64,000 nt of DNA from Zwartia hollandica (GCF_019923725.1 NZ_JAHXRI010000006.1:372001-436000); one strand, 5' to 3'. Positions 9,293 to 20,330 are shown, counted from the stretch's first letter. Made by a program: numbers and translations. Notes: a model not told the origin generated them from the sequence alone.

Positions 9293-10009
9293 ATGAGTCA
9301 CGAATCCGTTCCCGAGTCGCCCCAACACAGCGAGCCCCACGCATCTGTAGACAGCGTTGTGCCAGAGCTGCCCTTGCGTGCGCTGGGCCATGACACGCCG
9401 ATTTTCTTAGTGGGCATGATGGGGGCGGGTAAAACTACGATCGGCAAGGCGCTTGCTCGAGCCTTGCGACGTGATTTTCTCGATCTGGATCATGAGTTAG
9501 AAGCCCGCTGTGGTGTTCGCATCCCAGTCATCTTTGAGATCGAAGGTGAAAAAGGGTTCCGTAAGCGCGAGTGCCAGGTGCTTGATGATTGCACGGTCCG
9601 TCCCGATATTGTGTTGGCAACCGGTGGTGGCGCAGTAATCGCGGCCGAAAACCGCAGTGCCTTGCGCACCCGCGGGTTGGTCGTCTACCTACGTGCCAGT
9701 GTGGACGAGCTCTTTCGACGCACGAGCCGGGATCGCAATCGCCCCTTACTGGCCACGCCTGATCCCAAGGGAACCTTGCGGTCTTTGCTCGAAGCACGTG
9801 AACCCCTGTATCAGGAGGTCGCTGATCTGACCGTTGATACGGGCACCATGTCAGTCGGGCAGCTTGTCCTTCAGATCGTCGACCGACTCAAACAGCTCGA
9901 CAAACCTATCGACCGCTCTGCGCAAAGCCGGCCAGCAAACTCATCAGAGAACATGCGGGCTGATTTTGCAGCGAGCCATACTGCTGAGAACAAACCATGC
10001 ACACCGTAA
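9293..10009 (+). CDS. aroK: Shikimate kinase
   Basis: Phosphorylates shikimate to shikimate 3-phosphate in the aromatic amino acid pathway; cytosolic. At 238 residues it is longer than the usual ~175 because of a ~38-residue N-terminal extension and a ~30-residue C-terminal tail, both hydrophilic. The kinase core has Walker [10 protein letters not shown] (about residues 42-50), the shikimate-binding DLDHELE, GFRKRE, and the glycine loop ATGGGAV. The start MSHESVPES is an ATG; the frame is open upstream only inside the mrcA leader. The aroB start lies inside the last 13 bases of aroK, so they are probably translationally coupled. Confidence 0.95.
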   Translation: MSHESVPESPQHSEPHASVDSVVPELPLRALGHDTPIFLVGMMGAGKTTIGKALARALRRDFLDLDHELEARCGVRIPVIFEIEGEKGFRKRECQVLDDCTVRPDIVLATGGGAVIAAENRSALRTRGLVVYLRASVDELFRRTSRDRNRPLLATPDPKGTLRSLLEAREPLYQEVADLTVDTGTMSVGQLVLQIVDRLKQLDKPIDRSAQSRPANSSENMRADFAASHTAENKPCTP

Positions 10010-11076
10010 CCGTCGCCACCCCGGGCGGAAAATATCCCATCCATATTGCTAGCGGCCGACTCAATGCCCTGGCTGAATCTATCCCGTCTGACGCGACGAC
10101 CATCGCGTTAGTCACCAATCCTGTTATTCAGGGTCTGATGGGCGAGCAGGTAACTAAGATCTTGGCCGCCACTGGCAAGCGTATCGTGCCGATCGTTTTG
10201 CCCGACGGCGAGGCGCACAAAAGCTGGGAAACATTGAATCTGATTTTTGATGCCATGCTCGGTGCGCAGCTTGACCGTCGCACCGTCATCGTCGCGCTTG
10301 GTGGCGGTGTCATTGGTGATATGGCCGGCTTTGCTGCCGCCGTGTACATGCGTGGTGTGCGCTTTGTTCAGGTGCCTACGACCTTACTGTCCCAGGTAGA
10401 CTCTTCTGTAGGTGGCAAGACAGCGGTCAACCATCCGCTTGGCAAAAATATGATCGGCGCGTTTTACCAACCGATCGCCGTTGAAATCGATACTGACGTA
10501 CTTAACACCTTGCCTGACCGTGAGATGTCCGCGGGTCTGGCTGAGGTGATCAAGTACGGCCTGATACTGGATGCAGAATTTTTTGCCTGGTGTGAAAAAA
10601 ACGTAGCGGGACTGCGCGCGCGCGACCCAGTGCTGCTGGCTGAGGCGATTCGTCGCTCGTGTGAATACAAAGCGTGGGTTGTCTCAAAGGACGAACGTGA
10701 AACCGGCTTGCGGGCGATTTTGAATCTTGGCCATACCTTTGGTCACGCGATCGAAGCAGGGATGGGCTACGGTCAGTGGCTGCACGGCGAAGCGGTAGGC
10801 TGTGGGCTTGTGATGGCGGCTGACCTGTCTGCTGAAATGTTTGGCTTTCCTGCCGCGGATGTAGAGCGCGTGCGCGCCCTCGTCGCGGCGATTGGTTGCC
10901 CTACCCGTGGCCCACGGCTGGGTGGCGTCGAGGAGTGGATGCGTTTGATGCGCGGTGACAAAAAGGCTGAAGCCGGTGAAATCAGTTTCATTATGATGCC
11001 GCAGATTGGCGAAACGATTCGTCGCGGTGCGCCGGCTGAAACCGTGGCGCGAGTGATTTTGCGCAATACAGATTAA
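9997..11076 (+). CDS. aroB: 3-dehydroquinate synthase
   Basis: A 359-residue NAD- and metal-dependent enzyme that converts DAHP to 3-dehydroquinate, the second shikimate pathway step. The NAD-binding stretch [11 protein letters not shown] is followed by [21 protein letters not shown], split here by residue 130-150, and HTFGHAIE provides metal-ligand histidines. Length and motif order match the family. It overlaps aroK by 13 bases and is followed after 19 bases by dgt, so aroK-aroB-dgt is likely one operon, as in many beta- and gammaproteobacteria. No unusual feature was seen. Confidence 0.96.
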   Translation: MHTVTVATPGGKYPIHIASGRLNALAESIPSDATTIALVTNPVIQGLMGEQVTKILAATGKRIVPIVLPDGEAHKSWETLNLIFDAMLGAQLDRRTVIVALGGGVIGDMAGFAAAVYMRGVRFVQVPTTLLSQVDSSVGGKTAVNHPLGKNMIGAFYQPIAVEIDTDVLNTLPDREMSAGLAEVIKYGLILDAEFFAWCEKNVAGLRARDPVLLAEAIRRSCEYKAWVVSKDERETGLRAILNLGHTFGHAIEAGMGYGQWLHGEAVGCGLVMAADLSAEMFGFPAADVERVRALVAAIGCPTRGPRLGGVEEWMRLMRGDKKAEAGEISFIMMPQIGETIRRGAPAETVARVILRNTD

Positions 11077-11095
11077 ATCATTCCCTGGAGTAGCG

Positions 11096-12247
11096 ATGCC
11101 GGATCCGACACCAGAGCTTGCTGCATACGCGTGTCGTCCAGAGTCAAGCCGTGGACGGCGTCATCCCGAGCCTGCACCGGGTAATCGCAGCGAGTTTCAA
11201 CGCGATCGCGATCGTATTATTCACGCAGGTGCGTTCCGTCGACTTGAATATAAAACGCAGGTTTTTATTAATCACGAAGGCGATCTGTTCCGTACGCGCC
11301 TGACACACTCACTCGAAGTCGCGCAGATTGCTCGCGTCTTGGCGCGCAGCCTTCACCTTAACGAAGATCTAACTGAGGCGATTGCGTTGGCGCACGACTT
11401 GGGCCACACCCCGTTTGGTCATGCTGGGCAAGATGAGCTCAATGCGTGCATGCGTGAATATGCGCCAGACGCGGGAGGGTTTGAACATAATCTTCAGAGC
11501 TTGCGCGTCGTCGACGAACTCGAAGAGCGCTATGCTGCTTTTAATGGCCTGAACCTTTGTTTTGAAACGCGTGAAGGCGTGCTCAAGCATTGCTCGCTTG
11601 CGCACGCGAAACGCTTGGGGGATATCGGTCAGCGGTTCATTGATCGCACACAGCCCTCACTTGAGGCACAGCTCGCGAATCTGGCGGATGAAATCGCCTA
11701 TAACAATCACGATATCGATGATGGCTTGCGTTCAGGTCTGTTAACAGTCGAGCAATTACAAGCGGTGCCGATCTTTGCTCGACACTATGCGCAAGTAGAA
11801 AAAAAGTGGCCTGGGCTCGCATCAAGACGTGTGATTGCGGAAACTATTCGCAGCATGATCAACACATTGATTACCGATGTCACGCAGACGACTGCTGCTA
11901 GGCTTGCCGCTGCCGCGCCTGCCGACGCCGACGTGGCGCGTCGCAGTGGTGCACTCGTGGCGTTTTCAGGCACGGTGCGGCAAGAAGCCGATGATCTGAA
12001 GACTTTTTTGTTTGAGAATCTATATCGTCATTACAAAGTGATGCGCATGACTAACAAAGCGCGTCGGATTGTGCGCGAGCTGTATAGTGCCTTTGTACAC
12101 GAGCCTAGATTGTTGCCGCCTGACTATCGCCATGAAGACGAAATGCGTCAGGCTCGTGCGATTGCAGATTACATTGCAGGAATGACCGATCGTTATGCGA
12201 TTCGCGAGCATCACCGCCTGTTTCGCATGGGCGATCAGTTTGATTAA
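11096..12247 (+). CDS. dgt: dGTPase-like deoxynucleotide triphosphohydrolase
   Basis: A 383-residue HD-domain protein of the dGTPase-like family, which hydrolyses deoxynucleoside triphosphates to the nucleoside and triphosphate. Metal-binding motifs are in [10 protein letters not shown] (histidine near residue 71) and [11 protein letters not shown] (HD pair near residue 101), with a later aspartate in [13 protein letters not shown]. The length fits the shorter dGTPase-like class rather than the ~500-residue E. coli Dgt, so the exact nucleotide preference is unknown. It is third in the aroK-aroB-dgt operon. The ribosome site is ctggag, 7 bases before the ATG. Confidence 0.9.
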   Translation: MPDPTPELAAYACRPESSRGRRHPEPAPGNRSEFQRDRDRIIHAGAFRRLEYKTQVFINHEGDLFRTRLTHSLEVAQIARVLARSLHLNEDLTEAIALAHDLGHTPFGHAGQDELNACMREYAPDAGGFEHNLQSLRVVDELEERYAAFNGLNLCFETREGVLKHCSLAHAKRLGDIGQRFIDRTQPSLEAQLANLADEIAYNNHDIDDGLRSGLLTVEQLQAVPIFARHYAQVEKKWPGLASRRVIAETIRSMINTLITDVTQTTAARLAAAAPADADVARRSGALVAFSGTVRQEADDLKTFLFENLYRHYKVMRMTNKARRIVRELYSAFVHEPRLLPPDYRHEDEMRQARAIADYIAGMTDRYAIREHHRLFRMGDQFD

Positions 12248-12260
12248 CCAAGGAGTTTTC

Positions 12261-13073
12261 ATGATGCGCTTCACGCAACCCATTCTTTCGGCTGCAATGT
12301 GCGCCACGCTTGGCGTCTTGTCGGCTTGCTCGTCTCAGCCACCTGCGCCGATCAATAATGCGGCGCCTAATGCCGCCGTTGCTCCCGTGGCGACACCGAT
12401 CGCTCCTCAGCGGTCGACCGAAATCGCGCCAGTCTCGCTCGAGGCAGCCAACGCTGCCACCCAGACGACGCCACAGGCAGCTGGTGCAGCCACACCAGGA
12501 ACTGGCGCGGCAGTTCTTGTGTCTGGTTCGCGGGGTAGCAACAATTTAAATCAGCTAGTGCTTGTGCAGGTTTGTCAGCCAGCGGCGTCGGGTGACCAAT
12601 GTATTCTGGCCTTTGCCGATACGCGTGCCGGACAAGAGGCAAGTAGTCAGGTCACCGCGTATTTTCAGCGCACCAGCAGCCGGCCTGCGCCTAAGGTTGC
12701 GGTCGAAAGCACCTGCGCGCCAGGCTGGTTGGCGTCTGTTGTGTCTGAGCAAGGAACGGTTGAGGGCGGCGGCATCATGCAGGCTCAAGCTGCCGTGTGC
12801 GGCCATCCCTCGGCTGGCGCTGCACTCACTGCATTGCTCAATGCCTGTGACGGCCAAACACAAGGGGGATGCCGACAGTCCACGCGCGTCAAAATTTCTT
12901 GGGGGCGCTGGGATGGTACGCGCCCCCCAGGACGTGAAGTCGATATCGGGCGTCCTTTTGAAGCCGGCGCCTTTGCCGAAGGCCAGGCCTGCGACTCTGT
13001 CTTGCCGCTGCGCGAGTCCGGTCAGTGCGCGAGTATGTCAGCCGTGCAATTACGGCTAATTGGCTTGCCCTGA
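12261..13073 (+). CDS. Cysteine-rich lipoprotein of unknown function
   Basis: A 270-residue predicted lipoprotein: start MMRFTQP after a good aaggag site, hydrophobic segment, then lipobox LSAC with cysteine 23. Residues 25-95 are alanine/proline/threonine-rich and likely an extended linker. The C-terminal ~170 residues form a compact domain with eight cysteines in VCQ, QCI, TCAPG, VCGHP, NACDG, GCRQ, ACDS and QCAS contexts, probably four disulfides in the periplasm. The [10 protein letters not shown]...GC pattern recalls the DUF4189-type domain but I cannot confirm membership. It follows dgt by 13 bases and may be co-transcribed. Its last 18 bases overlap the convergent uvrA end. Function unknown. 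Confidence 0.75.
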   Translation: MMRFTQPILSAAMCATLGVLSACSSQPPAPINNAAPNAAVAPVATPIAPQRSTEIAPVSLEAANAATQTTPQAAGAATPGTGAAVLVSGSRGSNNLNQLVLVQVCQPAASGDQCILAFADTRAGQEASSQVTAYFQRTSSRPAPKVAVESTCAPGWLASVVSEQGTVEGGGIMQAQAAVCGHPSAGAALTALLNACDGQTQGGCRQSTRVKISWGRWDGTRPPGREVDIGRPFEAGAFAEGQACDSVLPLRESGQCASMSAVQLRLIGLP

Positions 13074-15965
13074 TCCAGACTGACGGGCCAGGACACGACC
13101 GAGGTAATGGCCCGTATGACTTTCGCTTGTGGCGGCAATATGTTCAGGCGTACCTTGGGCCACGATTCTGCCGCCACCATCGCCGCCCTCCGGTCCCATA
13201 TCGATCACCCAGTCTGCCGTCTTGATGACATCCAGATTATGTTCGATTACGACGATCGTATTGCCTGCCTCGACAAGCTGATTCAACACACCGAGCAACA
13301 ACGCGATGTCGTGGAAATGCAACCCTGTCGTGGGTTCGTCCAGAATATATAGTGTGCGACCCGTGCTGCGTCGTGAGAGCTCAAGCGATAACTTGACGCG
13401 CTGCGCCTCACCGCCCGAAAGCGTCGTCGCACTTTGCCCCAGACGCAAATAAGACAGACCAACGTCCATCAGCGTTTGCAGCTTGCGCGCGATGGCTGGA
13501 ACCGCCTCGAAATACGCAAGGGCCTGCTCCACTGTCAGGTCTAGAACCTCATGGATGTTGCGGCCACGATAGCGAATCTCGAGTGTCTCGCGGTTATAGC
13601 GTTTGCCCACGCACACGTCACAAGGCACATACATATCCGGTAGAAAATGCATTTCTACTTTCACGACGCCGTCGCCCTGACACGCTTCGCAGCGCCCGCC
13701 TTTCACGTTAAAGCTAAAGCGGCCCGGATCATAGCCACGCGAGCGTGATTCGGGCACACCCGCAAAGAGTTCGCGAATGGGTGTGAAGAGCCCTGTATAG
13801 GTCGCCGGGTTACTCCGTGGCGTACGACCGATCGGGCTTTGGTCAACACTGATGACTTTATCGAAATGTTCAAGCCCGGTCATCCCGTCATACGGTGCCG
13901 GTTCGCTTTGTGCGTGATGCAGCGCACGCGACATCACAATCGCGAGAGTATCGTTAATGAGCGTTGACTTGCCTGAGCCTGATACACCCGAAACGCACAC
14001 AAACTTACCCGCTGGAATGCGTAGTTCAACCGCTTTAAGATTATTGCCGCGGCAGCCAGTGAGCGATAGCCAAGCTTGTTCTTCATCCATTGGACGACGC
14101 GATGGAATTGCAATTGCTTGCGCCCCACTCATATATTGCCCCGTGAGTGAAGCAGGATTTTCTTCAATTTGTTGCGGCGTGCCTTCGGCAACAATTTGTC
14201 CGCCGTGTGCGCCGGCGCCTGGACCCATATCGACGACCCAGTCTGCCTGGCGGATCATGTCTTCATCGTGCTCGACAACGATCACACTATTACCTAGATC
14301 GCGCAAGTGGTGTAGCGTCGCGATTAGCCGATCGTTATCGCGTTGATGCAAGCCTATCGAAGGCTCGTCCAGTACATACATGACACCGGTTAGACCCGAG
14401 CCAATCTGGCTTGCTAATCGGATGCGCTGCGCTTCGCCACCAGAAATGGTGTCGGCGCTGCGATCCAGCGAAAGGTAATTCAGACCCACGTTGTTCAGAA
14501 AACTCAGGCGCGCTTCGATTTCTCGCACGATACGTTGTGCGATTTCCTGGCGCGCTCCGGTGAGCTGCAACTGTTGAAACCATTTCAAGCACTGCGAAAG
14601 TGGCTGCGCTTCGACCTCATAGATCGCCAGACCGCGCTCTTGCCACGCACGGGCTGTAGCGCTGTCACCAAGACTTGTAGGTGGCGCAATATGTTCGTCC
14701 CCAATCCGCACATGACGCGCTTCGGGGCGCAGCCGCGAGCCGTGGCAAGCCGGGCAGGTTTGTACCGCGCGATACTTACCTAGCTCTTCTCGTACGGCAG
14801 ACGAATCGGTTTCTTTCCAGCGGCGTTCTAAATTGGGGATCACACCCTCAAACGCATGACGCTTAACGGTGCTGCGGCCTTTTTCATTTAGATAAAAGAA
14901 CGGGATTTCAACCTCACCCGAGCCGTGCAAAATAATTTTTTGCAGGTGGTCAGGCAGACTTTCCCAGGTAGCCTCAATATCAAATTCGTAATGCGTTGCC
15001 AGGCTCGACAACATCGAGAACGTAAACGCGTTGCGCTTATCCCAGCCGCGAATGGCACCCGAGCCCAGACTGAGTTCTGGGAACGCAACCACACGTTTCG
15101 GATCAAAAAAGCCCATATGACCCAAACCATCACAACTCGGACACGCACCCACCGGATTGTTAAAGCTGAAGAGTCTTGGTTCAAGCTCCGGCAGACTGTG
15201 GCTACACACTGGGCACGCATAACGGCTTGAGAATAAGTGCTCTTCGTTGGTATCCATGTCCAGCGCAATGACACGGCCCTGGGCAAGTGTGAGTGCCGTT
15301 TCAAAGCTTTCGGCCAGACGCTGCTTGCTTTCTGGTTTGATACGCAACCGATCAATCACCACGTCAATGTCGTGTTTCTCGTTTTTGTTGAGCTCCGGCA
15401 TGCTGTCGAGGTCGACCATTTCGCCGTTGACGCGCACACGCACAAAACCTTGCGCTTGCAGGCTTGCACACTCATCATCAAAGCTGCCCTTGCGGGTACG
15501 CACCACCGGCGCAAGAATCGCCAGGCGTTTTTCGGCGGGCCAGGCCATCACACTGTCGACCATTTGGCTGACGTTCTGTGCCGCTAAAGGCAAACCGTGG
15601 TCTGGACAATAAGGTGTGCCGACGCGGGCGTACAGCAGGCGCAGATAGTCGTGGATTTCGGTAATGGTGCCGACCGTCGACCGCGGATTGTGGCCTGCGG
15701 CCTTTTGCTCGATGGAGATCGCGGGCGACAGACCCTCAATCAGATCCACATCAGGCTTGTCCATCAACTGCAAAAACTGGCGTGCGTACGCCGAGAGGCT
15801 TTCCACGTAGCGCCGCTGGCCCTCAGCGTAGAGCGTATCAAAGGCCAGAGACGATTTGCCCGACCCCGAAAGCCCGGTCACGACAACCAGCCGATGACGC
15901 GGCAGATCGAGCGACACGTTCTTTAAATTGTGGGTGCGGGCACCCCGGATGCGGATTTCGTCCAT
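13056..15965 (-). CDS. uvrA: UvrABC system protein A
   Basis: The damage-recognition ATPase of nucleotide excision repair, 969 residues, acting as a dimer that loads UvrB. There are two ABC modules: Walker [10 protein letters not shown] near residue 31 and GVSGSGKST near residue 655, and ABC signatures [12 protein letters not shown] and [12 protein letters not shown]. Zinc-finger cysteines lie in CPVCSH...CPSC and in the conserved CEACQGDG...CDVC. It is slightly longer than E. coli UvrA (940). No classical SOS box (CTG-N10-CAG) was seen in its upstream region. It diverges from the MFS gene with 85 bases between starts and converges on the lipoprotein gene. Confidence 0.97.
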   Translation of the reverse strand: MDEIRIRGARTHNLKNVSLDLPRHRLVVVTGLSGSGKSSLAFDTLYAEGQRRYVESLSAYARQFLQLMDKPDVDLIEGLSPAISIEQKAAGHNPRSTVGTITEIHDYLRLLYARVGTPYCPDHGLPLAAQNVSQMVDSVMAWPAEKRLAILAPVVRTRKGSFDDECASLQAQGFVRVRVNGEMVDLDSMPELNKNEKHDIDVVIDRLRIKPESKQRLAESFETALTLAQGRVIALDMDTNEEHLFSSRYACPVCSHSLPELEPRLFSFNNPVGACPSCDGLGHMGFFDPKRVVAFPELSLGSGAIRGWDKRNAFTFSMLSSLATHYEFDIEATWESLPDHLQKIILHGSGEVEIPFFYLNEKGRSTVKRHAFEGVIPNLERRWKETDSSAVREELGKYRAVQTCPACHGSRLRPEARHVRIGDEHIAPPTSLGDSATARAWQERGLAIYEVEAQPLSQCLKWFQQLQLTGARQEIAQRIVREIEARLSFLNNVGLNYLSLDRSADTISGGEAQRIRLASQIGSGLTGVMYVLDEPSIGLHQRDNDRLIATLHHLRDLGNSVIVVEHDEDMIRQADWVVDMGPGAGAHGGQIVAEGTPQQIEENPASLTGQYMSGAQAIAIPSRRPMDEEQAWLSLTGCRGNNLKAVELRIPAGKFVCVSGVSGSGKSTLINDTLAIVMSRALHHAQSEPAPYDGMTGLEHFDKVISVDQSPIGRTPRSNPATYTGLFTPIRELFAGVPESRSRGYDPGRFSFNVKGGRCEACQGDGVVKVEMHFLPDMYVPCDVCVGKRYNRETLEIRYRGRNIHEVLDLTVEQALAYFEAVPAIARKLQTLMDVGLSYLRLGQSATTLSGGEAQRVKLSLELSRRSTGRTLYILDEPTTGLHFHDIALLLGVLNQLVEAGNTIVVIEHNLDVIKTADWVIDMGPEGGDGGGRIVAQGTPEHIAATSESHTGHYLGRVLARQSGSGQAN

Positions 15966-16050
15966 GACACGTTTTCAAAAGGTAACTTGGTACTATACCG
16001 TGCTGGCGTGAAACACGTATGCCAACCCTACAGAAACAATTCAAACCTTG

Positions 16051-17241
16051 ATGCCTAAAACCCCTTCTTTGGCCCTGACTCCGACCGAACGGCGTGCCAG
16101 CTTTGCGCTGGCCGGGCTCTTTGCCGCCCGAATGCTGGGGCTGTTTTTGCTGTTACCTGTTTTTGCCGTTGCTGCGCAGTCGCTCGCGGGCGGCGATGAT
16201 CCTGCTCGAGTTGGTTTGGCGCTCGGCATGTATGGGCTGACCCAGGCCTTTATGCAAATCCCGTTTGGGCTGGCTTCTGACCGCTGGGGGCGACGTCCGG
16301 TGGTGTTGTTCGGCCTCGTCTTGTTTGTGCTGGGCAGCGTGGTCTGTGCTTTGTCGACGGATATTTACTGGGTCACGCTGGGCCGGGCGATTCAAGGGTC
16401 GGGCGCAATTTCTGCGGCCGTGACTGCCTGGCTCGCCGATGTGACGCGCCCCGAAGTCCGTACGCGGGCCATGGCCATGGTCGGTGGTTCGATCGGATTA
16501 TCTTTTGCACTCGCTTTGGTCCTCGCCCCCCTGATTGTTGGCTCGGCTGGCTTGGCAGGTCTGTTTTGGACTATCGCCTTGCTTGGGGTCGTCTGCCTAG
16601 CCGTTGCCCGCTTCATGATCCCACTCGCACCACCACAGCCTAAGCCTGCAAAGCCCGCTAAGCCTATGCAAGTGCTCACTAACACCGATTTATTGCGTTT
16701 GAACTTTGGTGTATTTTGTTTGCATTTGATCCAGGTGGCGCTCTTTGTAGCGGTGCCGCCGTTGTTCCTTAAACTCGGCGGACTGACAGCCGCCGAGCTC
16801 TGGAAAGTCTATTTGCCCGTGATTTTTGGCTCGTTCATTTTTATGGTCCCGGCCATTTTTGTCGCGGAAAAACGCCACGCCCACCGTGCCATGTTGCGCT
16901 TAGCGGTTGCCGGCTTGGTGCTAGCCTGTGCGTTTTTGGCGTGGGCCAGCCAAAGTTTTTATCTTCTGGCGTTTGGCCTGACAGCATTCTTTGTGATGTT
17001 TAATGTGCTCGAGGCGCTGCAACCCTCGCTTGTATCGCGCGTTGCACCACCTGAACTTAAAGGGTTGGCGTTGGGCTTCTACAACACCACCCAAGCGACC
17101 GGCCTGTTCTTGGGCGGCGCGTTAGGTGGCAGCCTGATCGTATGGGGTGGTGCCACCGCAGTGTTTTGGTCAGCCAGCGCCCTGGCTGCGGTTTGGCTTA
17201 TTGTGACCTGGGGCTTAAAGCCTTTCGCCCCTCGGTCTTGA
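16051..17241 (+). CDS. MFS transporter next to uvrA
   Basis: A 396-residue major facilitator protein with about twelve hydrophobic helices. The loop 2-3 signature is GLASDRWGRRPVV, the canonical GxxxDRxGRR form, and the central cytoplasmic loop (PQPKPAKPAKP) is lysine/proline-rich. The ATG MPKTPS is preceded by a TTG that also keeps the frame open. An MFS gene of this type commonly lies between uvrA and ssb in Bordetella and Burkholderia, so it is probably an ancestral neighbour; substrate unknown. Here ssb is displaced about 3 kb downstream by a Bug/TauD/LysR insertion. Confidence 0.87.
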   Translation: MPKTPSLALTPTERRASFALAGLFAARMLGLFLLLPVFAVAAQSLAGGDDPARVGLALGMYGLTQAFMQIPFGLASDRWGRRPVVLFGLVLFVLGSVVCALSTDIYWVTLGRAIQGSGAISAAVTAWLADVTRPEVRTRAMAMVGGSIGLSFALALVLAPLIVGSAGLAGLFWTIALLGVVCLAVARFMIPLAPPQPKPAKPAKPMQVLTNTDLLRLNFGVFCLHLIQVALFVAVPPLFLKLGGLTAAELWKVYLPVIFGSFIFMVPAIFVAEKRHAHRAMLRLAVAGLVLACAFLAWASQSFYLLAFGLTAFFVMFNVLEALQPSLVSRVAPPELKGLALGFYNTTQATGLFLGGALGGSLIVWGGATAVFWSASALAAVWLIVTWGLKPFAPRS

Positions 17242-17256
17242 CCGTCCTGCCCAGTC

Positions 17257-18234
17257 TTAATCGGCCTTGATTCCCGAGGCCTTAATCACACGCGCCCAGC
17301 GCTCGCTGTCTTTCACGAGAAACGCCCGGAACTCTTCAGGCGTGTCGCCGATAGGCGATGCCCCAAGATCTTTCATGCGCTTGATGATTTCGGGTTGTGC
17401 TAACGCCTTTTTGAGCGCAGCGTTTAACTGATCAACAATCGCTTTGGGTGTGCCTGCGGGGGCCAACATGCCGACCCAGGGGGCCGTTTGTTCAAAGTCA
17501 GGAAACCCCGAAGCATCCATCGTCGGTACACCTGGGAAATCAGGCATTGGCTTGGACGAGCCCACGGCAAGTACGCGCAGGCGCTTGTCTGCCACGTGAC
17601 CCGCAATGCCAATCATCGGATAAAACATAAACGACACGCGACCGGCCATCACTTCGGTCAGCGCTGGCGCGTTGCCACGGAAGGGAACGTGCACCATTTT
17701 TGTATCTGTCATTGTGGCCATCAAGGCACCAGCTAGATGCGCCGAGCCGCCATTGCCGGCTGAGCCATAGCTCACCGCTTCAGGCTTGCTCTTGGCCGCG
17801 GCGATCAAGTCTTGCAATGTCTTGTAGGGTGCGTCGTAAGCAGTGACGACAACCAACGGCAGATTCGCGACGAGTGACACTGGCGCGAAGCTTCCCAGCG
17901 GTTCGTATTCTGCTTTCTCATTCAACAGCAAACGATTTACGTTGTGCGAGAGCGAAGCAAACAAAACCGTATAACCATCAGGCTTCGCCTTGGCGACCTC
18001 GCGCGTGGCAATCAGCGAGTTCGCACCTGTGCGGTTTTCCACGACAACCGACTGACCCATCGTCGCCGTCATGTGTTGCGCGAGGATGCGACCAATCACA
18101 TCTGTCGGACCACCGGCCGCAAAGCCGATTAGCATCTTGATGGGTTGAGTGGGGTAAGTTGCTGATTGTGCCGATGCGGTCAACGGCAGCGCAGCGGTGA
18201 ACGCTAAACAAGCGCTCAGAACGAGCTTTTTCAT
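17257..18234 (-). CDS. Bug family (TctC-like) periplasmic solute receptor
   Basis: A 325-residue periplasmic binding protein of the tripartite tricarboxylate (Bug) family. A typical signal peptide ends at ASAQ (residue ~23). The family pattern follows: YPTQPIKMLIGFAAGGPTDVIGR (shown here only to identify the PxKxxxxxAxGGxxD type), then VVENRTGAN and KAKPDGYT. Bug receptors bind carboxylates or amides and are very expanded in Bordetella-like bacteria, often without their own TctA/TctB membrane parts; none is nearby here. It lies 57 bases downstream of the dioxygenase gene on the same strand, so the two are probably one operon controlled by the divergent LysR. Ligand unknown. Confidence 0.92.
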   Translation of the reverse strand: MKKLVLSACLAFTAALPLTASAQSATYPTQPIKMLIGFAAGGPTDVIGRILAQHMTATMGQSVVVENRTGANSLIATREVAKAKPDGYTVLFASLSHNVNRLLLNEKAEYEPLGSFAPVSLVANLPLVVVTAYDAPYKTLQDLIAAAKSKPEAVSYGSAGNGGSAHLAGALMATMTDTKMVHVPFRGNAPALTEVMAGRVSFMFYPMIGIAGHVADKRLRVLAVGSSKPMPDFPGVPTMDASGFPDFEQTAPWVGMLAPAGTPKAIVDQLNAALKKALAQPEIIKRMKDLGASPIGDTPEEFRAFLVKDSERWARVIKASGIKAD

Positions 18235-18291
18235 GTGTCTCTTCCAGAAAAAATATTGTGGCCCTAGCGTAACAGTCGCTACACCTTCCGA

Positions 18292-19170
18292 CTATGCCGC
18301 CAAGGGAAAATACCGATCCGCCATGACTTGGCAACGCTTAATAAAGCGGTGCTCGTCCGGGCCATAATCTGCAATGGCGTTATGGATCGTTCCCATGTTG
18401 TCCCACATCAGCACATCCCCCGCCGTCCAGCGGTGCCGATAGCGAAACTGCGGCTGCAATTGATGCTCGAACAAGAAGTTCAGAATACGGTCGCTCTCTT
18501 CGGTGGGCAACTCGTTAATCTGCATCGAATAACCTGGGTTGGCGTAAAGAATCTTTTCGCCAGTAATTGGGTGCGTCAGAAAAACCGGATGCGATACAGG
18601 CGGTTTGGCTTTACGCTGCGCCTCGGTCAGCGGCGGGCGCGTGCAGCCTGGCTGCTTGCGCATGTTTTCCCAAAACTTGTTGAAGTCGTGCAAGATCGTC
18701 TTGCCTTCAAGCTTGATTTTCATTTCTTCTGGCAAGGCCAAATAGGCAGCGCGCATATTCGAAAACTCTGTGCCTCCCAAGGGCACACCATCGCGCTGCG
18801 GGATTTCCAGGCCGTAGAGCACATTCGTAAATGCAATCATCTTGCTATACGACATGTCGGTGTGCCAGTCTTGGCCGGCATCACCAAGCCCAATCGGCTT
18901 GCCATCGTCGGTTTTTTTGTTGGATAGGATCATGACTTCCGGGATCCCCGGCTCTTGATACATATTGGCAACATTGACCTCTAGCGTACCAAACGAACTG
19001 CTGAAATCTTTAAGCTGAAGTGCAGTCAAGTTCTGCTTTGGGAAACAAAGCACCCCAAATTTGCCCAAAAGGCCCTCGATCGCCTTGTAGTCGGCATGCG
19101 ACAGGGGGTTTGACAAGTCAAACTGCTCAACGCGGGCGCCTAGCCCTTGTCCGCTGGGGGTAACTTGCAT
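18292..19170 (-). CDS. TauD/TfdA family 2-oxoglutarate dioxygenase
   Basis: A 292-residue Fe(II)/2-oxoglutarate-dependent oxygenase. The facial triad is visible as WHTD (H103, D105) and a distal histidine in TIHNAIADY (about H263); the 2-oxoglutarate-binding arginine is likely in HRFIKR. The family hydroxylates taurine, alkyl sulfates, phenoxyacids and many other small acids, leading to C-S or C-O cleavage. The start is ATG at MQVTPSG with gagg upstream; a TTG five codons earlier is possible. It is followed by a Bug receptor and faces a LysR regulator with 116 bases between starts, which suggests inducible uptake and oxidation of one substrate. Substrate unknown. Confidence 0.88.
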   Translation of the reverse strand: MQVTPSGQGLGARVEQFDLSNPLSHADYKAIEGLLGKFGVLCFPKQNLTALQLKDFSSSFGTLEVNVANMYQEPGIPEVMILSNKKTDDGKPIGLGDAGQDWHTDMSYSKMIAFTNVLYGLEIPQRDGVPLGGTEFSNMRAAYLALPEEMKIKLEGKTILHDFNKFWENMRKQPGCTRPPLTEAQRKAKPPVSHPVFLTHPITGEKILYANPGYSMQINELPTEESDRILNFLFEHQLQPQFRYRHRWTAGDVLMWDNMGTIHNAIADYGPDEHRFIKRCQVMADRYFPLAA

Positions 19171-19286
19171 GGTGAGCGACCTCAATATGGCCTAAAGATG
19201 ACGCAGTCTATCGGGTTGAACATGTTTTCGCTAGAATACAACCGTGAATTTACTGTTCTCAATTTAGAAACAATGCTTCGAAAGTC

Positions 19287-20207
19287 ATGGACAAACTGCG
19301 TGCGATTGAAGTGTTTATAGAGGTCGCCCAAGGGCTGAGCTTCTCGGGGGCGGCGCAGCGCTTAGGCATGGCCAAGGGCAATGTCACCAAACATATCGCT
19401 TGGCTTGAGCAAACCATGGGTGCGCAATTGCTCACCCGCACCACCAAAAGCGTCAGTCTGACCGAGTCCGGCCTGTCGCTCCTGGAAAATGGACGCGAGC
19501 TGCTGGAACGCGCTGAGGGGGTTGAGGCTGCAGTTCGACAGTCTGTAAAAGAGACTAAAGGAGTGTTGCGCCTGGGGGCGCCCCCCTCGTTTGGCGCTTT
19601 TCACCTCATACCCATCATCACCGCCTTTTCCTCCACCCATCCGGACATCCAGGTGGTGCTTTATCTTGACGATGGGCGCAGTGACTTGGTGTCCGAGGGG
19701 CTGGACATGTCCGTGCGCATTGCGTCTAGCCTGAAAGACACCTCGCACGTCGCGCATCGTTTGGCGGTGGTGCCCCAGCTGCTCGTGGCCTCGCCAGAGT
19801 ACCTGGCCCGCCGCGGTACACCGAAGGCGGTCGCCGATCTCGCCGGACACGATTGCATGGTGCACGCATTAAAGTCACCCACCAACATCTGGACTTTTCT
19901 CAACGAAAGCGAAGGCAAGACCAGCGTGCGCGTGCGCGGCACGATTCGTGCGAACTTTGGTGAGCCGCTGCGCCACGCAGCCCTGCTCGGACACGGAATC
20001 TCCATGCATCCCACCTATATGGTGTTGCAGGATATTCACGCGGGGCGCCTGGTCAGCGTGATGCCCGAGTACAAGCCAATTGGCGTCGATATTTATGCGG
20101 TATTCCCAAGCCGGAAGAATTTGCCCCTTAAGGTGCGCACTTTTCTGGATTTTTTACGACAATGGTTCTCGGCAGCGGATTGGCACGCCTTTCAAAACGT
20201 ACCGTAA
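19287..20207 (+). CDS. LysR family transcriptional regulator
   Basis: A 306-residue LysR-type regulator. The N-terminal winged helix (MDKLRAIEVFIEVAQGLSFSGAAQRLGMAKGNV region, residues 1-60) matches the family, followed by a linker helix and a periplasmic-binding-like co-inducer domain (residues ~90-300). It is divergent from the dioxygenase/Bug pair, the classic layout for a LysR protein that activates its neighbours in response to the pathway substrate. The 116-base intergenic region is AT-richer than its surroundings and contains the imperfect dyad gttctcaatttagaaac near 19254, a possible binding site. This subfamily resembles the CrgA-like group; inducer unknown. Confidence 0.92.
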   Translation: MDKLRAIEVFIEVAQGLSFSGAAQRLGMAKGNVTKHIAWLEQTMGAQLLTRTTKSVSLTESGLSLLENGRELLERAEGVEAAVRQSVKETKGVLRLGAPPSFGAFHLIPIITAFSSTHPDIQVVLYLDDGRSDLVSEGLDMSVRIASSLKDTSHVAHRLAVVPQLLVASPEYLARRGTPKAVADLAGHDCMVHALKSPTNIWTFLNESEGKTSVRVRGTIRANFGEPLRHAALLGHGISMHPTYMVLQDIHAGRLVSVMPEYKPIGVDIYAVFPSRKNLPLKVRTFLDFLRQWFSAADWHAFQNVP

Positions 20208-20330
20208 ACTGTCTCAATTGCGTAGTTTTGCGGCTGGCGTTGGTTTGCTAGTTCGGCCATGATGGCATTTAGTACGAGCCCGATAGGGCATTGATGAATA
20301 GCGCAGTTTTTTTTATATACGGAGATCGGC

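Noticed and set aside
15966-16050. Possible SOS (LexA) box upstream of uvrA
   Set aside because: No CTG-N10-CAG dyad was found in the region between uvrA and the MFS gene, so SOS control is not supported by sequence here.
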